Shown: in pieces, positions 33,348 through 41,441 of the stretch
Position numbering within the stretch: the first letter of the stretch is position 1
Layout of the letters: each line of letters opens with the position of its first letter
Assembly: GCA_009360345.1 (NCBI GenBank)
Contig: SPDP01000006.1
Span: forward strand, 62,001-126,000
DNA length: 64,000 nt
Origin: Alcaligenaceae bacterium SAGV5
GTDB lineage: Bacteria > Pseudomonadota > Gammaproteobacteria > Burkholderiales > Burkholderiaceae_B
Reading direction: 5' to 3'
The notes under the pieces: generated by a model
Database searches by the model: none
Told to the model about the DNA's origin: nothing
What the model saw: only the letters and a program-made list of their open reading frames with translations
Translations under genes and position numbers: made by a program

Positions 33348-34616
33348 TTACTTGCTCGCGGTACGCAGCGTCGCTGCCCGGTCGATGAAGAGGCTGCCGC
33401 CGCTGACGACCTTGTCGCCTTCCGCGAGACCGTCGACGATTTGCACCAGGTCGCCATTCACCACTCCGGTCCTGACCGGGCGCAACTCGACCGCGCCGTC
33501 GTCATGGGCGATCCAGACCCTTTCCATGCTGCCTTCGTGGATGACGGCCTGCTTCGGGATAGCGGGGCTCGGGGCCGTCCGGTCGATGACGATCCGCACG
33601 TTCGCGAACATCTCCGGCTTGAGCACGCCCGTGGCGTTGTCCACCGAGGCGCGCACCAAGAGACGCCTGCTCTCGGGGTCCAGCGAGGATCCGACATAGT
33701 CGACCTTGGCCTGGAACCTTTGGCCGGGCAAGGTCAGGATGCTGAAATCCACGTTCTGCCCGACCTTGACGAGGGCCGCTTCCGCCTCTCTCACGTAGCC
33801 GGCCAGCCAGACGCGGGATACGTCGCCGACGAGCAGCGCGGGCGTGCCATCGGCGGCCCCCGCGTCCAGGTACTGGCCAGGGCCGACGTTGCGCTGCAGG
33901 ACGATGCCCGCGATGGGCGAGTAGACGGGCGCGTCGGGAGAGATCTTGCCTGTCTCCCGGAAGCGGGCGATCTCGGCATCGGTCTTGCCCAGCAGCAGCA
34001 AGCGGTTGCGCACCGCCTGCAGGGCGATCTCGGAGGAGTGAAGATCCGTCTGGGCGGCGGTCAGGGCGGCACGGGCCTCGTCCCAGTCCTTTTTCGGGAC
34101 CGCCTCGTCCTGGTAGAGCGAGGCCAGCCGCTGTTCCACCACGGAGGTCAGCTCGACCTGGGTTTTCGCTTTGTTGATGTCGCCGAGGACCGAGACGAAA
34201 TCCTTTTGCGCGTCGATGGAGTCCGCCGCTTCCACGACGAACAACTGCTGCCCGCGCGTGACGCGGTCGCCGGAGCCTGCCAGCAGTTTCGTGACCCGCC
34301 CGCTGAACGGCGCGAAGATGCGCGTGGCCCGGTTCTCATCGATGGCGATCTTGCCTTCGGTCGTCACCTGGGTATCGAACACTTTCATCTGGACCGGTTG
34401 TACCGCCAGGGCCTTCCATTGCCGCTCGGTGGGGCGGAAGAGTTTGTCGCTGGTTTCCGGCTGCGGCGCGGCGACGGCTTTGTTGCCGCCATGCCGCATG
34501 GACCAGACGCCCGCCACCGCGGCGACCGCGATCACGGCGGCCAGAACGGTCCGGGTCCTGGTGAAGACTGGCGCTGCCGCCTTGGAGTTGTCTTTCCTGT
34601 CCATCATGCGTTCCAT
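33348..34616 (-). CDS. RND efflux periplasmic adaptor subunit
   Basis: 422-residue membrane-fusion protein of the CusB/CzcB type. An N-terminal span (about 23-40, VLAAVIAVAAVAGVWSM) anchors it. The barrel-sandwich or lipoyl halves are seen as IFAPFSGRVTKLLAGSGDRVTRGQQLFVV and VYSPIAGIVLQRNVGPGQYLDAG, joined by a coiled-coil hairpin around 130-200. No His-rich metal-binding N-terminal extension is present, unlike some CzcB proteins. It links the RND pump to the outer-membrane factor encoded upstream. The start could be one of two nearby ATGs. Confidence 0.92.
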   Translation of the reverse strand: MERMMDRKDNSKAAAPVFTRTRTVLAAVIAVAAVAGVWSMRHGGNKAVAAPQPETSDKLFRPTERQWKALAVQPVQMKVFDTQVTTEGKIAIDENRATRIFAPFSGRVTKLLAGSGDRVTRGQQLFVVEAADSIDAQKDFVSVLGDINKAKTQVELTSVVEQRLASLYQDEAVPKKDWDEARAALTAAQTDLHSSEIALQAVRNRLLLLGKTDAEIARFRETGKISPDAPVYSPIAGIVLQRNVGPGQYLDAGAADGTPALLVGDVSRVWLAGYVREAEAALVKVGQNVDFSILTLPGQRFQAKVDYVGSSLDPESRRLLVRASVDNATGVLKPEMFANVRIVIDRTAPSPAIPKQAVIHEGSMERVWIAHDDGAVELRPVRTGVVNGDLVQIVDGLAEGDKVVSGGSLFIDRAATLRTASK

Positions 34617-34722
34617 AGGGCGCGGACGGCGCGTGCGAGCGCAGCCACGCAGCCTCTCCTGAGTTGCGTATCGGTTGAAGGGGAAGGGTTTCCGGATGCG
34701 CTGGCTGGCGCATCCTCGCGTA

Positions 34723-36171
34723 TCAGTCGGCCTTGCTTGCCACCATGGTGTCGTCAGGGCGGTTCCACCACCCTCCTCCCAACGCCTGGAAGAGCGCCGC
34801 GGTATCGGCCAATCTGTTGGCCTGGGCCTGGGCTCGGGAAATCACCGCCTCCTGGTAGGTCTGCTGGCTGCTCAACAGCGCCAGCACATCCACCTGCCCG
34901 GCGGTGAGCTGTTTCTGGACGAGGGACAAGGCGCGTGTCGCGGCCTGTTCCGTGCGCGCGGCGGCCCGGAGTGCCGCCGCGTCGGCCTGCAAGGCGTAGA
35001 GCGTGTCCGCCACGTCCTGGAAGGCGCCGATCACGGTCTCCTTGTATTGCGCCGCCGCCTGGTCGAAGGCGGCTTCCGCTGCCCGCTTCTGGTAGAGCAG
35101 CGTGCCGCCGGCGAACAGGGTCTGGCTGATTTCGCCGACCACGCTCCAGAAGGGATTGCCGGCCGCGAACATATGGCCGAAGGCCGTGGCCGCGCCGCCG
35201 CCGACAGCGGTGATCGAGAATTGCGGAAGCATGTCCGCGGTCGCCACGCCTATCGCGGCGCTGGCCGCGTGCAATTGCGCCTGCGCGCCTCGTACGTCCG
35301 GTCGCTGGGTCACCAGTTGCGAAGGCAGGCTGACCGGGAGCTCATGGGGCAGGTCCAGGCCGGACAGGCGGAACTGGTGACCGGGCGCCTGGTTGGGAAA
35401 CCCGCCGGTCAACGCCGCGAGCATGTTGCGGGACCGCTCCAATTGTTTTTGCAGATCGGGCAGCGCTTGCTGGAACTGGGCCAGCGCGCTTTCCGCCAGC
35501 GCTACGTCGGTTCCCGCCGCGTACCCGAGCGTGAACTGCTTCTTGAGTATGTCCAGCGACCGGGTGGCGCTGGCGATGATGGCCTGGGTCGCCTCGATCT
35601 GCTCGACCAGCGATGCCTGCTCGACCGCCGTGGCCACGACGTTGGCCGCCAGGGTCAGGTAGGTGGCCTCCAACTGGAACCGCTGCGCTTCCTCGCTGGC
35701 TCGCAATGCCTCGACCTGTCGCCGGTTGCCGCCGAATATGTCGGGGGTATAGCTGACGGCCAACTGCGAGGTATAGAGCGTGAAAGGTGTCTCGCCGGCA
35801 TTTTTCTGGCGGGACGGCGAGAAATTGGCCTGGACCCTGGGCAGGAAGTAGCCCCGCTGGGCCTGCACATAGGCATGGGCCTGGCGCAGCGCGGCCTGCG
35901 CGGCCGCCACCGAGGGATGGGAGGTGAGCGATTGGTCGACCAGCGCGTTCAACTCGGGCGAGCGGAACAGCATCCACCAACGGTGAGGGATGTCCATGCC
36001 CTCCAGGAATTGTTGTGCCTGCCCATCCTTGACCGGCGTGGACTCGGTGGTTGCGGAAAATCCAGGGCGCGTGAGCGCGGCCCCGGCGGGGGCGTCCGGC
36101 TGGCGGAAATCCGGCCCGACCGCACAGCCTGCGAGCGTCGCCACGGCGAGGACGATCGGCCACCGCCGCAT
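34723..36171 (-). CDS. RND efflux outer-membrane factor (NodT/OprM-type lipoprotein)
   Basis: 482-residue TolC-like channel. It starts with a lipoprotein signal, MRRWPIVLAVATLAGC (lipobox LAGC, Cys16), followed by AVGPDFRQP, typical of NodT/OprM. Two internal repeats have long helices (YVQAQRGYFLPRVQANFSPSRQ in the first half; YKETVIGAFQDVADTLYALQADAAALRAA in the second). ATG 36171 is supported by GGAGG just upstream. It is first in the efflux operon, with a 106-bp gap to the adaptor gene. The C-terminal tail GGGWWNRPDDTMVASKAD is usual for the group. Confidence 0.92.
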   Translation of the reverse strand: MRRWPIVLAVATLAGCAVGPDFRQPDAPAGAALTRPGFSATTESTPVKDGQAQQFLEGMDIPHRWWMLFRSPELNALVDQSLTSHPSVAAAQAALRQAHAYVQAQRGYFLPRVQANFSPSRQKNAGETPFTLYTSQLAVSYTPDIFGGNRRQVEALRASEEAQRFQLEATYLTLAANVVATAVEQASLVEQIEATQAIIASATRSLDILKKQFTLGYAAGTDVALAESALAQFQQALPDLQKQLERSRNMLAALTGGFPNQAPGHQFRLSGLDLPHELPVSLPSQLVTQRPDVRGAQAQLHAASAAIGVATADMLPQFSITAVGGGAATAFGHMFAAGNPFWSVVGEISQTLFAGGTLLYQKRAAEAAFDQAAAQYKETVIGAFQDVADTLYALQADAAALRAAARTEQAATRALSLVQKQLTAGQVDVLALLSSQQTYQEAVISRAQAQANRLADTAALFQALGGGWWNRPDDTMVASKAD

Positions 36172-36429
36172 GCCTCCGGTTGAGCTGACGCGAATTGAAG
36201 ATGCTGCCACGATAGCCACGCTCCCTGGATGGCCGGTTGAACGAAACACGACGTTTGAAACTTGAGGAATTGTAAAAAGCGGGAACCTGTCGTGGGGCAT
36301 CCCGCGGTTACAAAACAGCAAGATGTTCGCGGTATCTGATTACGATTCAGCAATAACTGCGACAGATAGGCGGTAATCGGGAAATCCGCCGAACGCGTGC
36401 CCTGTCCCCCCTGAGGAGTACCGAACCCT

Positions 36430-36483
36430 CCTGCCTGACGAACCCCTGACATGGGAGGTCAGCGTCGCGGGGCCCTGCCTGAC
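36430..36483. repeat. Direct repeat CCTGCCTGAC in the efflux/nitrilase intergenic region
   Basis: CCTGCCTGAC occurs at about 36430-36439 and 36474-36483, 44 bp apart (about four helical turns). Between them lies a small inverted pair, CTGAC/GTCAG. The 780-bp region from 36172 to 36951 otherwise contains one small ORF and gene remnants. The repeats may bind a regulator of the efflux operon or of the small ORF; this is not proven. Confidence 0.3.
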
Positions 36484-36515
36484 TAAGCTGGAGCCCTGTC
36501 GTCAGGAGATGCACC

Positions 36516-36719
36516 ATGAAAGACTTCCATCGCCACGCATGCCTCCCCCAGGCCGCGCGCAAAGCCGCCAGCCCGGACGGCGTTCGCGCCTCGCACGATC
36601 CCCTTGCCTTCCAATACGGCCTGGCGCTGTTCGCCAAGATCCAGCTCAGGGATTCGCTCAAGGAGGCGCCACGCGGTTTGCAGCAAGGTGCTACCCGGCC
36701 TTCGGAACCTTCTCGCTGA
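36516..36719 (+). CDS. Small hypothetical ORF
   Basis: 67-codon ORF with a good ribosome site (AGGAG, 8 nt before ATG). The first 45 codons have GC-rich third positions as in real genes here; the last third does not. The product is basic with no signal peptide or recognised domain (KDFHRHACLPQAARKAASPD at the start). It lies between the divergent efflux operon and a scarred region with a transporter remnant. It may be a genuine small protein or itself a remnant. Confidence 0.3.
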   Translation: MKDFHRHACLPQAARKAASPDGVRASHDPLAFQYGLALFAKIQLRDSLKEAPRGLQQGATRPSEPSR

Positions 36720-36730
36720 CTCGCGTTACC

Positions 36731-36777
36731 TATTTCGGAAAGGCGCATGCCTCTTGATCGAACACTTTTCCGAGATA
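36731..36777. repeat. Inverted repeat near nitrilase operon
   Basis: TATTTCGGAAA (36731-36741) and TTTCCGAGATA (36767-36777) form 11-bp arms with one mismatch around 25 bp. The position, between the small ORF and the transporter remnant, suits either an operator for the nitrilase operon or the trace of a mobile element end. Confidence 0.35.
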
Positions 36778-36859
36778 GAACATGATTACTCCAACGACCG
36801 GCGGCGCGACTCCCCGGCTGTATAGCCTCGCGCCCGCCCCTGGCCGCTCCTCCCCGCGG

Positions 36860-36931
36860 GTGGTGTGGGCGGGTACGCCGGCCGAACTGTCGGGCCAGCC
36901 GGAACTGGCCCAGCGCTATCTGGGACTCTGA
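36860..36931 (+). pseudogene. 3' remnant of a LivF-type ABC ATPase gene
   Basis: The 23 codons before the TGA at 36929 read VVWAGTPAELSGQPELAQRY followed by LGL and a stop. This is the characteristic C terminus of branched-chain amino acid ABC ATPases (LivF/UrtE type). Nothing upstream in this frame resembles the rest of an ATPase; the frame opens at an ATG at 36782 with unrelated low-complexity sequence. I infer that a livF-like gene, and probably the transporter, was deleted, leaving its tail 20 bp before the nitrilase. Confidence 0.6.
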
Positions 36932-36951
36932 TCAAGGATGCGAGGAACATC

Positions 36952-37980
36952 ATGCTGAATCTCCCCCGTTTCAAGGCCGCGGCCGTGCAGGCCGCGCCGG
37001 TCTACCTGGACACCGACGCCACGGTGGACAAGGTGTGCGCGCTGATCGAGGAAGCCGCCGGCAACGGCGCCTCGCTGGTGGCCTTCCCCGAGGTGTTCGT
37101 GGCCGGCTACCCGTACTGGAACTGGATCATGACGCCCATAGAGGGCAGCCCGTGGTTCGAGAAGCTGTGCCGCAGCGCCATCGAGATCCCCGGTCCCGAG
37201 ATCCGGCGCATCGCCGCCGCCGCCCAGGCCTGCAAGGTGCACGTGGTGGTGGGCGTGAACGAGCGGGCCGCGCACGGCCTGGGCACGATCTACAACACGC
37301 TGGTCACCCTCGGCCCCGACGGCAAGCTGCTGGGGCGCCATCGCAAGCTGGTGCCGACCTGGGCCGAGAAGCTGACCTGGGCCAACGGCGACGGTTCGTC
37401 GCTGCGCGTGCACGACACCGCCATCGGCCGGCTGGGCGCGCTGGCCTGCGGCGAGAATACCAACACGCTGGCGCGCTTCGCGCTGCTGGCGCAGGGAGAG
37501 CTGGTGCACGTGGCCAGCTACATCTCGCTGCCGGTGGCGCCGGCCGACTACGACATGGCCGAGGCCATACGCGTGCGCGCCGCCGCCCACAGCTTCGAAG
37601 GCAAGGTCTACACGGTGGTGTCGTGCTCGACCATCTCGGAAGAGATCGTCGAGGCCATGGCGGCCTCCCATCCGCACACGCGCGAACTGCTGCGCCGCTC
37701 GAACAGCGCGTTCTCGGGCATCCTGGGGCCGGACGGCCGTGTCATCGGCGAGCCGCTGATCGACCGCGAGGGCATCGTCTACGCCGAGGTGGACCTGTCG
37801 CGCTGCATCCAGCCGCGCCAGATGCACGACATCATCGGCCACTACAACCGCTTCGACGTGTTCGACCTGCGCGTGAACCGGCGCACGCAGCAGCCCGCGC
37901 AATTCCTGGACGACCCGGACCCGCTGACGGGCGAGTCCTTCGACGCCGCGCCGTCCTCCCCGATTTCCCCCGAGGCCTGA
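36952..37980 (+). CDS. Nitrilase (branch 1)
   Basis: 342-residue true nitrilase, converting an organic nitrile to the carboxylic acid and ammonia. The catalytic triad is visible as Glu47 (AFPEVFVAGYPYW), Lys132 (HRKLVPTWAEKLTW) and Cys166 (ALACGENTN). The CGEN signature and the LTWANGDG segment place it with aliphatic/arylacetonitrilase-type branch 1 enzymes rather than amidases. The ATG at 36952 starts the conserved fold at residue 6. It is 4 bp before the maleate isomerase gene. The natural nitrile is unknown. Confidence 0.92.
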   Translation: MLNLPRFKAAAVQAAPVYLDTDATVDKVCALIEEAAGNGASLVAFPEVFVAGYPYWNWIMTPIEGSPWFEKLCRSAIEIPGPEIRRIAAAAQACKVHVVVGVNERAAHGLGTIYNTLVTLGPDGKLLGRHRKLVPTWAEKLTWANGDGSSLRVHDTAIGRLGALACGENTNTLARFALLAQGELVHVASYISLPVAPADYDMAEAIRVRAAAHSFEGKVYTVVSCSTISEEIVEAMAASHPHTRELLRRSNSAFSGILGPDGRVIGEPLIDREGIVYAEVDLSRCIQPRQMHDIIGHYNRFDVFDLRVNRRTQQPAQFLDDPDPLTGESFDAAPSSPISPEA

Positions 37981-37984
37981 CCCC

Positions 37985-38761
37985 ATGACCGCCACCCCGA
38001 CCCGCGCCGCCGGCGCGCCCATCAAGATCGGCCAGATCGTTCCGTCGTCCAACACCACGATGGAAACGGAAATTCCCGCCATGTTCCGCGCCCGCGAGGC
38101 CGTCGCGCCCGAGCGCTTCACCTTCCATTCCAGCCGCATGCGCATGAAGAAGGTGACCAAGGAAGAGCTGGAAGCCATGGACCGCGACAGCGACCGCTGC
38201 GCGCTCGAACTGTCCGACGCACGCGTGGACGTGCTGGGCTACGCCTGCCTGGTGGCCATCATGAGCATGGGCAAGGGCTACCACCGGGTTTCCGAGGAAC
38301 GCCTGACCCGCCGCACCGACGAGAACGGCGCGCCGGCGCCGGTGGTGACCAGCGCCGGCGCGTTGGTGGATGGCCTGCACGCCCTGGGCGCGAAGCGCGT
38401 ATCGGTGGTCTGCCCCTACATGAAGCCGCTCACCAGGCTGGTGGTGGAATACATCGAAAGCGAGGGCATCGAGGTCAAGGACTACGTCGCGCTGGAAATC
38501 CCGGACAACCTGCAGGTGGCGGCCCAGGATCCGGCGCGCCTGGTCGATATCTACAAGCGCCTGGACCGGGGCAACATCGACGCCCTGGTGCTGTCGGCCT
38601 GCGTGCAGATGCAGTCGCTGCCTTCGATCCAGAAGGTGCAGGACGAATCGGGCATCCCCACCGTCTCCGCCGCCGTGGCCACGTCCTGGCAGATGATGCG
38701 CAAGCTGGGCCTGTCCACGAGCGTGCCGGGCTGCGGCGAATTATTATCTGGGAAGTTCTGA
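37985..38761 (+). CDS. Maleate cis-trans isomerase family protein
   Basis: 258-residue Asp/Glu racemase-superfamily enzyme of the maleate isomerase type, which converts maleate to fumarate using two cysteines. The signature GQIVPSSNTTMETEIP is at 16-31. The catalytic cysteines are probably Cys88 (GYACLVA) and Cys206 (LSACVQMQSLP). The ending GCGELLSGKF fits the family. Cotranscribed after nitrilase and before a GntR regulator. In nicotinate pathways a related enzyme (NicE) performs the last step. A role in finishing a maleate-yielding route here is an inference. Confidence 0.88.
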   Translation: MTATPTRAAGAPIKIGQIVPSSNTTMETEIPAMFRAREAVAPERFTFHSSRMRMKKVTKEELEAMDRDSDRCALELSDARVDVLGYACLVAIMSMGKGYHRVSEERLTRRTDENGAPAPVVTSAGALVDGLHALGAKRVSVVCPYMKPLTRLVVEYIESEGIEVKDYVALEIPDNLQVAAQDPARLVDIYKRLDRGNIDALVLSACVQMQSLPSIQKVQDESGIPTVSAAVATSWQMMRKLGLSTSVPGCGELLSGKF

Positions 38762-38806
38762 ATCCGCCGCCCCCGCGCGGGGCGGGCCTTGCCCAGGAGA
38801 AACGAG

Positions 38807-39586
38807 TTGAAACCACGAGTGAAGGCGACCCGGCACGAGTCCGGACTGCCTTACGATGCGCCGGACGGCGAGGTCGAGGAAATCACCCTGGCCGAGCAGG
38901 TCTACCGTTCGCTGCGGCGCGATCTCATCTCGGGGAGCATCGAGCCTGGGCAGTCCTTGCGCCTGGAGTTCCTGAAGCAGCGCTACGGCATCAGTTTCTC
39001 GCCCATACGCGAGGCGCTGAACCGCCTGCAGAGCGAACGCATGGTGGTGTCGACCGCCTCGCGCGGCTTCCGGGTCGCGCCGTTCTCGCGCGAAGAAATG
39101 TGGGACGCGGCCGAGACCCGCATCCTGATCGACTGCGAGGCCATGCGCCGTTCGCTCAAGAACGGCGACGACGTCTGGGAAACCCGCCTGGTGGCGGCCT
39201 ATCACGCGCTCAACCTGGCCGCCAAGCGTGTCCAGGACATGCCTGCTCCCGACGACGAGGCCAGCGAGATGCTGGAGCAGCGCCATCTGGAATTCCATCG
39301 CGCGTTGATCGCGGCCTGCGGGTCGCGCTGGCTGATGGAACTGTCGGTGCAGATGTACACGCAGACCGAACGCTACCGCCGCCCCACGCTGCGCGGCCGC
39401 TCGGGCTGGGGCGACGTGGGCCGCGACGTCGGCCGCGAGCACCAGGACCTGATGGATGCCGCGCTGGCGCGCGACAGCAAGCGCGCCGTGGCGCTGCTGG
39501 CCGAGCACTACCGCAAGACGGTGGCGCTGATCGAACGCTTCGCTCCTTTCAAGGACATTGCCTCGCATGCCCCCCAGGAAACCTGA
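38807..39586 (+). CDS. GntR family transcriptional regulator
   Basis: 259-residue FadR-subfamily GntR regulator. The winged helix is LAEQVYRSLRRDLISGSIEPGQSLRLEFLKQRYGISFSPIREALNRLQSERMV. The C-terminal FCD domain keeps metal-binding-type residues in HLEFHRALIAACGSRWLM and EHQDLMDAALARD. I chose the TTG at 38807, because AGGAGA lies 7 nt upstream, over an in-frame TTG at 38789. The 3' end overlaps the hydrolase gene by 20 bp, so all four genes form one unit that it probably represses. Confidence 0.9.
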   Translation: MKPRVKATRHESGLPYDAPDGEVEEITLAEQVYRSLRRDLISGSIEPGQSLRLEFLKQRYGISFSPIREALNRLQSERMVVSTASRGFRVAPFSREEMWDAAETRILIDCEAMRRSLKNGDDVWETRLVAAYHALNLAAKRVQDMPAPDDEASEMLEQRHLEFHRALIAACGSRWLMELSVQMYTQTERYRRPTLRGRSGWGDVGRDVGREHQDLMDAALARDSKRAVALLAEHYRKTVALIERFAPFKDIASHAPQET

Positions 39587-40448
39587 CCTGCTGTTCGCCG
39601 ATCTGGCGCAGCGCGCCGTGCAGTACAACGCCCGCGCCTCGGTGCCCGACTTCGACGCCTGCGTGCGCGAGTACGCCGAACTGGCCGAAGCGGCGGTGCG
39701 GCGCTGTGCCGCCGTGCGCGACCTGCACTACGGCATGGGCGCGGCCGAGCGCCTGGACATCTTCCTGCCCGTGGCCGCGCGCCAGCCGGCACCCGTGTTC
39801 GTGTTCATCCACGGCGGCTACTGGCGTTCGCAGACCAAGGAAGACGCTCCCATCATGGCGCCGGTGTTCAACGCCGCCGGCGTGGCAGTGGTGCCGGTCG
39901 AATACACGCTGCTGCCCGAGGCCACGCTGGGCGAGACGGTGCGCGAAATGCGCTCGGCCGTGGCCTGGATCCACCGCCATGCCGACCGCTACGGGCTGGA
40001 CCGCGACCGTATTTACGTGGGCGGCAGCTCCGCGGGCGGGCACCTGGCCGGCATGCTGGCCGCCACCGGCTGGCAGGACAAATACGGCGTGCCCGACGAC
40101 GCGGTCAAGGGCGTGCTGGCGCTGAGCGGCCTGTTCGACCTGCGGCCGCTGTGCGAGATCAACGTCAACGAATGGCTGCGGCTGTACCCCGACCAGGCCG
40201 GGCGCCTGAGCCCGATGTTCTCGTTGCCGCGCCGCGGGCTGCCGATGGTCACGGCCGTGGGAGGGCTGGAGACCGACGGCTTCAAGAACCAGACCGCGGC
40301 CTACGAGGCCGCGTGCCGCGAAGTCGGGGTGGAAGTGACGCGGGTGGAGGCGGCGCATTGCAACCACTTCAATCTGTTGTGCGAACTGGCGAAGGCGGAA
40401 AGTGCGCTAACGCGGGCCACGCTGGCGATGATCGCCGGCGCGGCCTGA
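39567..40448 (+). CDS. Alpha/beta hydrolase (kynurenine formamidase-like)
   Basis: 293-residue carboxylesterase-type hydrolase. The oxyanion motif HGGYWRSQTK and the nucleophile elbow GGSSAGG (Ser about 154) resemble bacterial and eukaryotic arylformamidases. A late Asp and a His in AAHCNHFNLL complete the triad. It follows the GntR gene with a 20-bp overlap. In a nitrilase/maleate isomerase setting it could cleave an N-formyl or amide intermediate, as NicD does on N-formylmaleamate, but NicD similarity beyond the fold is not evident. Confidence 0.85.
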   Translation: MPPRKPDLLFADLAQRAVQYNARASVPDFDACVREYAELAEAAVRRCAAVRDLHYGMGAAERLDIFLPVAARQPAPVFVFIHGGYWRSQTKEDAPIMAPVFNAAGVAVVPVEYTLLPEATLGETVREMRSAVAWIHRHADRYGLDRDRIYVGGSSAGGHLAGMLAATGWQDKYGVPDDAVKGVLALSGLFDLRPLCEINVNEWLRLYPDQAGRLSPMFSLPRRGLPMVTAVGGLETDGFKNQTAAYEAACREVGVEVTRVEAAHCNHFNLLCELAKAESALTRATLAMIAGAA

Positions 40449-40625
40449 GGCGCTCGGCGCTCAGGGGGCCGGACGGGCGGCGGTGTCGTCGTGTTCGAGA
40501 CTGCGCACGAAGGAGGCGCGGAACAGCACCAGACGGTCTCAATCAAGTTATCCAGCGATTCCGAAAAAAGTTTAGGCGGTCAGGGTTGGGATATGTACTT
40601 GGCGCCTGTTCCGGCGGCTCAACAA

Positions 40626-41441
40626 CTACCGGCTGATCTTTCGGATGCCCGGGCCGACCGGCGGACGGCGGTTGCCGGGGTGGCGCGCATCGGCGCCCCA
40701 GATCGCCTGGTAGGTATCGATGCACCAGCCCCGGCATTGCAGCCACGCGAACGCGCCGGCCCAGGCCAGGCTCCAGGCGCCGATCAGCACCGGCATCCAG
40801 CGCGGCGCGTTGACGTGCAGCAGTCCGGTAGCGATCGCTACGGCCGCCACGGCCAGCGCCAGATAGCCAGCCAGCTTGTGCGCCGCCTCGAACACGATGC
40901 GCCGGCCGGTCATGTCGTAGTGGTCGCCCGATTCGTCCGGGCTTCCCTTCGTGCCGCGCAGCACGCCGCCCAACACCTGCAGGGCGGCCAGCGCGCAGGT
41001 CGCCCAGGCCGAGAAGCGGTGCAGGCGGGCCAGGCCTTCGTCCGACCCGGATACCTGCCAGACCAGCGCCACCGCGCCCGCGGTCAGCACCACGCCGCCG
41101 ATCTGGAGCGCGAGGTGCATGTGCCACCACCACTTGTTGTCCAGCGCCGCCGGCCACGCCTGCCGCGGCGTGACCTTGAAGAAGCGCGCGGCCAGGATGC
41201 CCAGCGGGATCATGACCGCCCAGGCCAGCACCATCGCGCGGGCATGCCAGGCCTGGACCATGTCGATGAGATGGGGCCGGCCGTCCACCATTGGCTGTTG
41301 CAGCCACGCCAGCGGGTCGGGGCCGACCGCCCAGGCCAACACGGCCAGCGTCACCAGTGCGACCAGGGCCGCCGCGCCGGTCCCGGCCAGCACGCCAGGG
41401 CCGGGCAACAGCGGGCCGCGTCCGAGCGGATCATTGTTCAT
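40626..41441 (-). CDS. Cytochrome b561-like membrane protein
   Basis: 271-residue membrane protein with about six hydrophobic segments. Its histidines (MVQAWHARAM, WHMHLALQIGG, RLHRFSAWA, EAAHKLAGY) are placed to bind two b hemes, as in the cytochrome b561/DOMON-associated family. It overlaps the end of the sulfatase gene by 11 bp, and so is the last gene of the large sugar-acid operon. An electron-transfer role for that pathway, or a neutral hitchhiker, are both possible. The C-terminal tail is cytoplasmic and basic. Confidence 0.8.
   Translation of the reverse strand: MNNDPLGRGPLLPGPGVLAGTGAAALVALVTLAVLAWAVGPDPLAWLQQPMVDGRPHLIDMVQAWHARAMVLAWAVMIPLGILAARFFKVTPRQAWPAALDNKWWWHMHLALQIGGVVLTAGAVALVWQVSGSDEGLARLHRFSAWATCALAALQVLGGVLRGTKGSPDESGDHYDMTGRRIVFEAAHKLAGYLALAVAAVAIATGLLHVNAPRWMPVLIGAWSLAWAGAFAWLQCRGWCIDTYQAIWGADARHPGNRRPPVGPGIRKISR

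Noticed and set aside
40449..40545. Short minus-strand frame resembling the end of a protein after the cytochrome b561 gene
   Set aside because: About 24 codons only, with a stop just upstream. In DNA this GC-rich such frames are common, and no family could be recognised.
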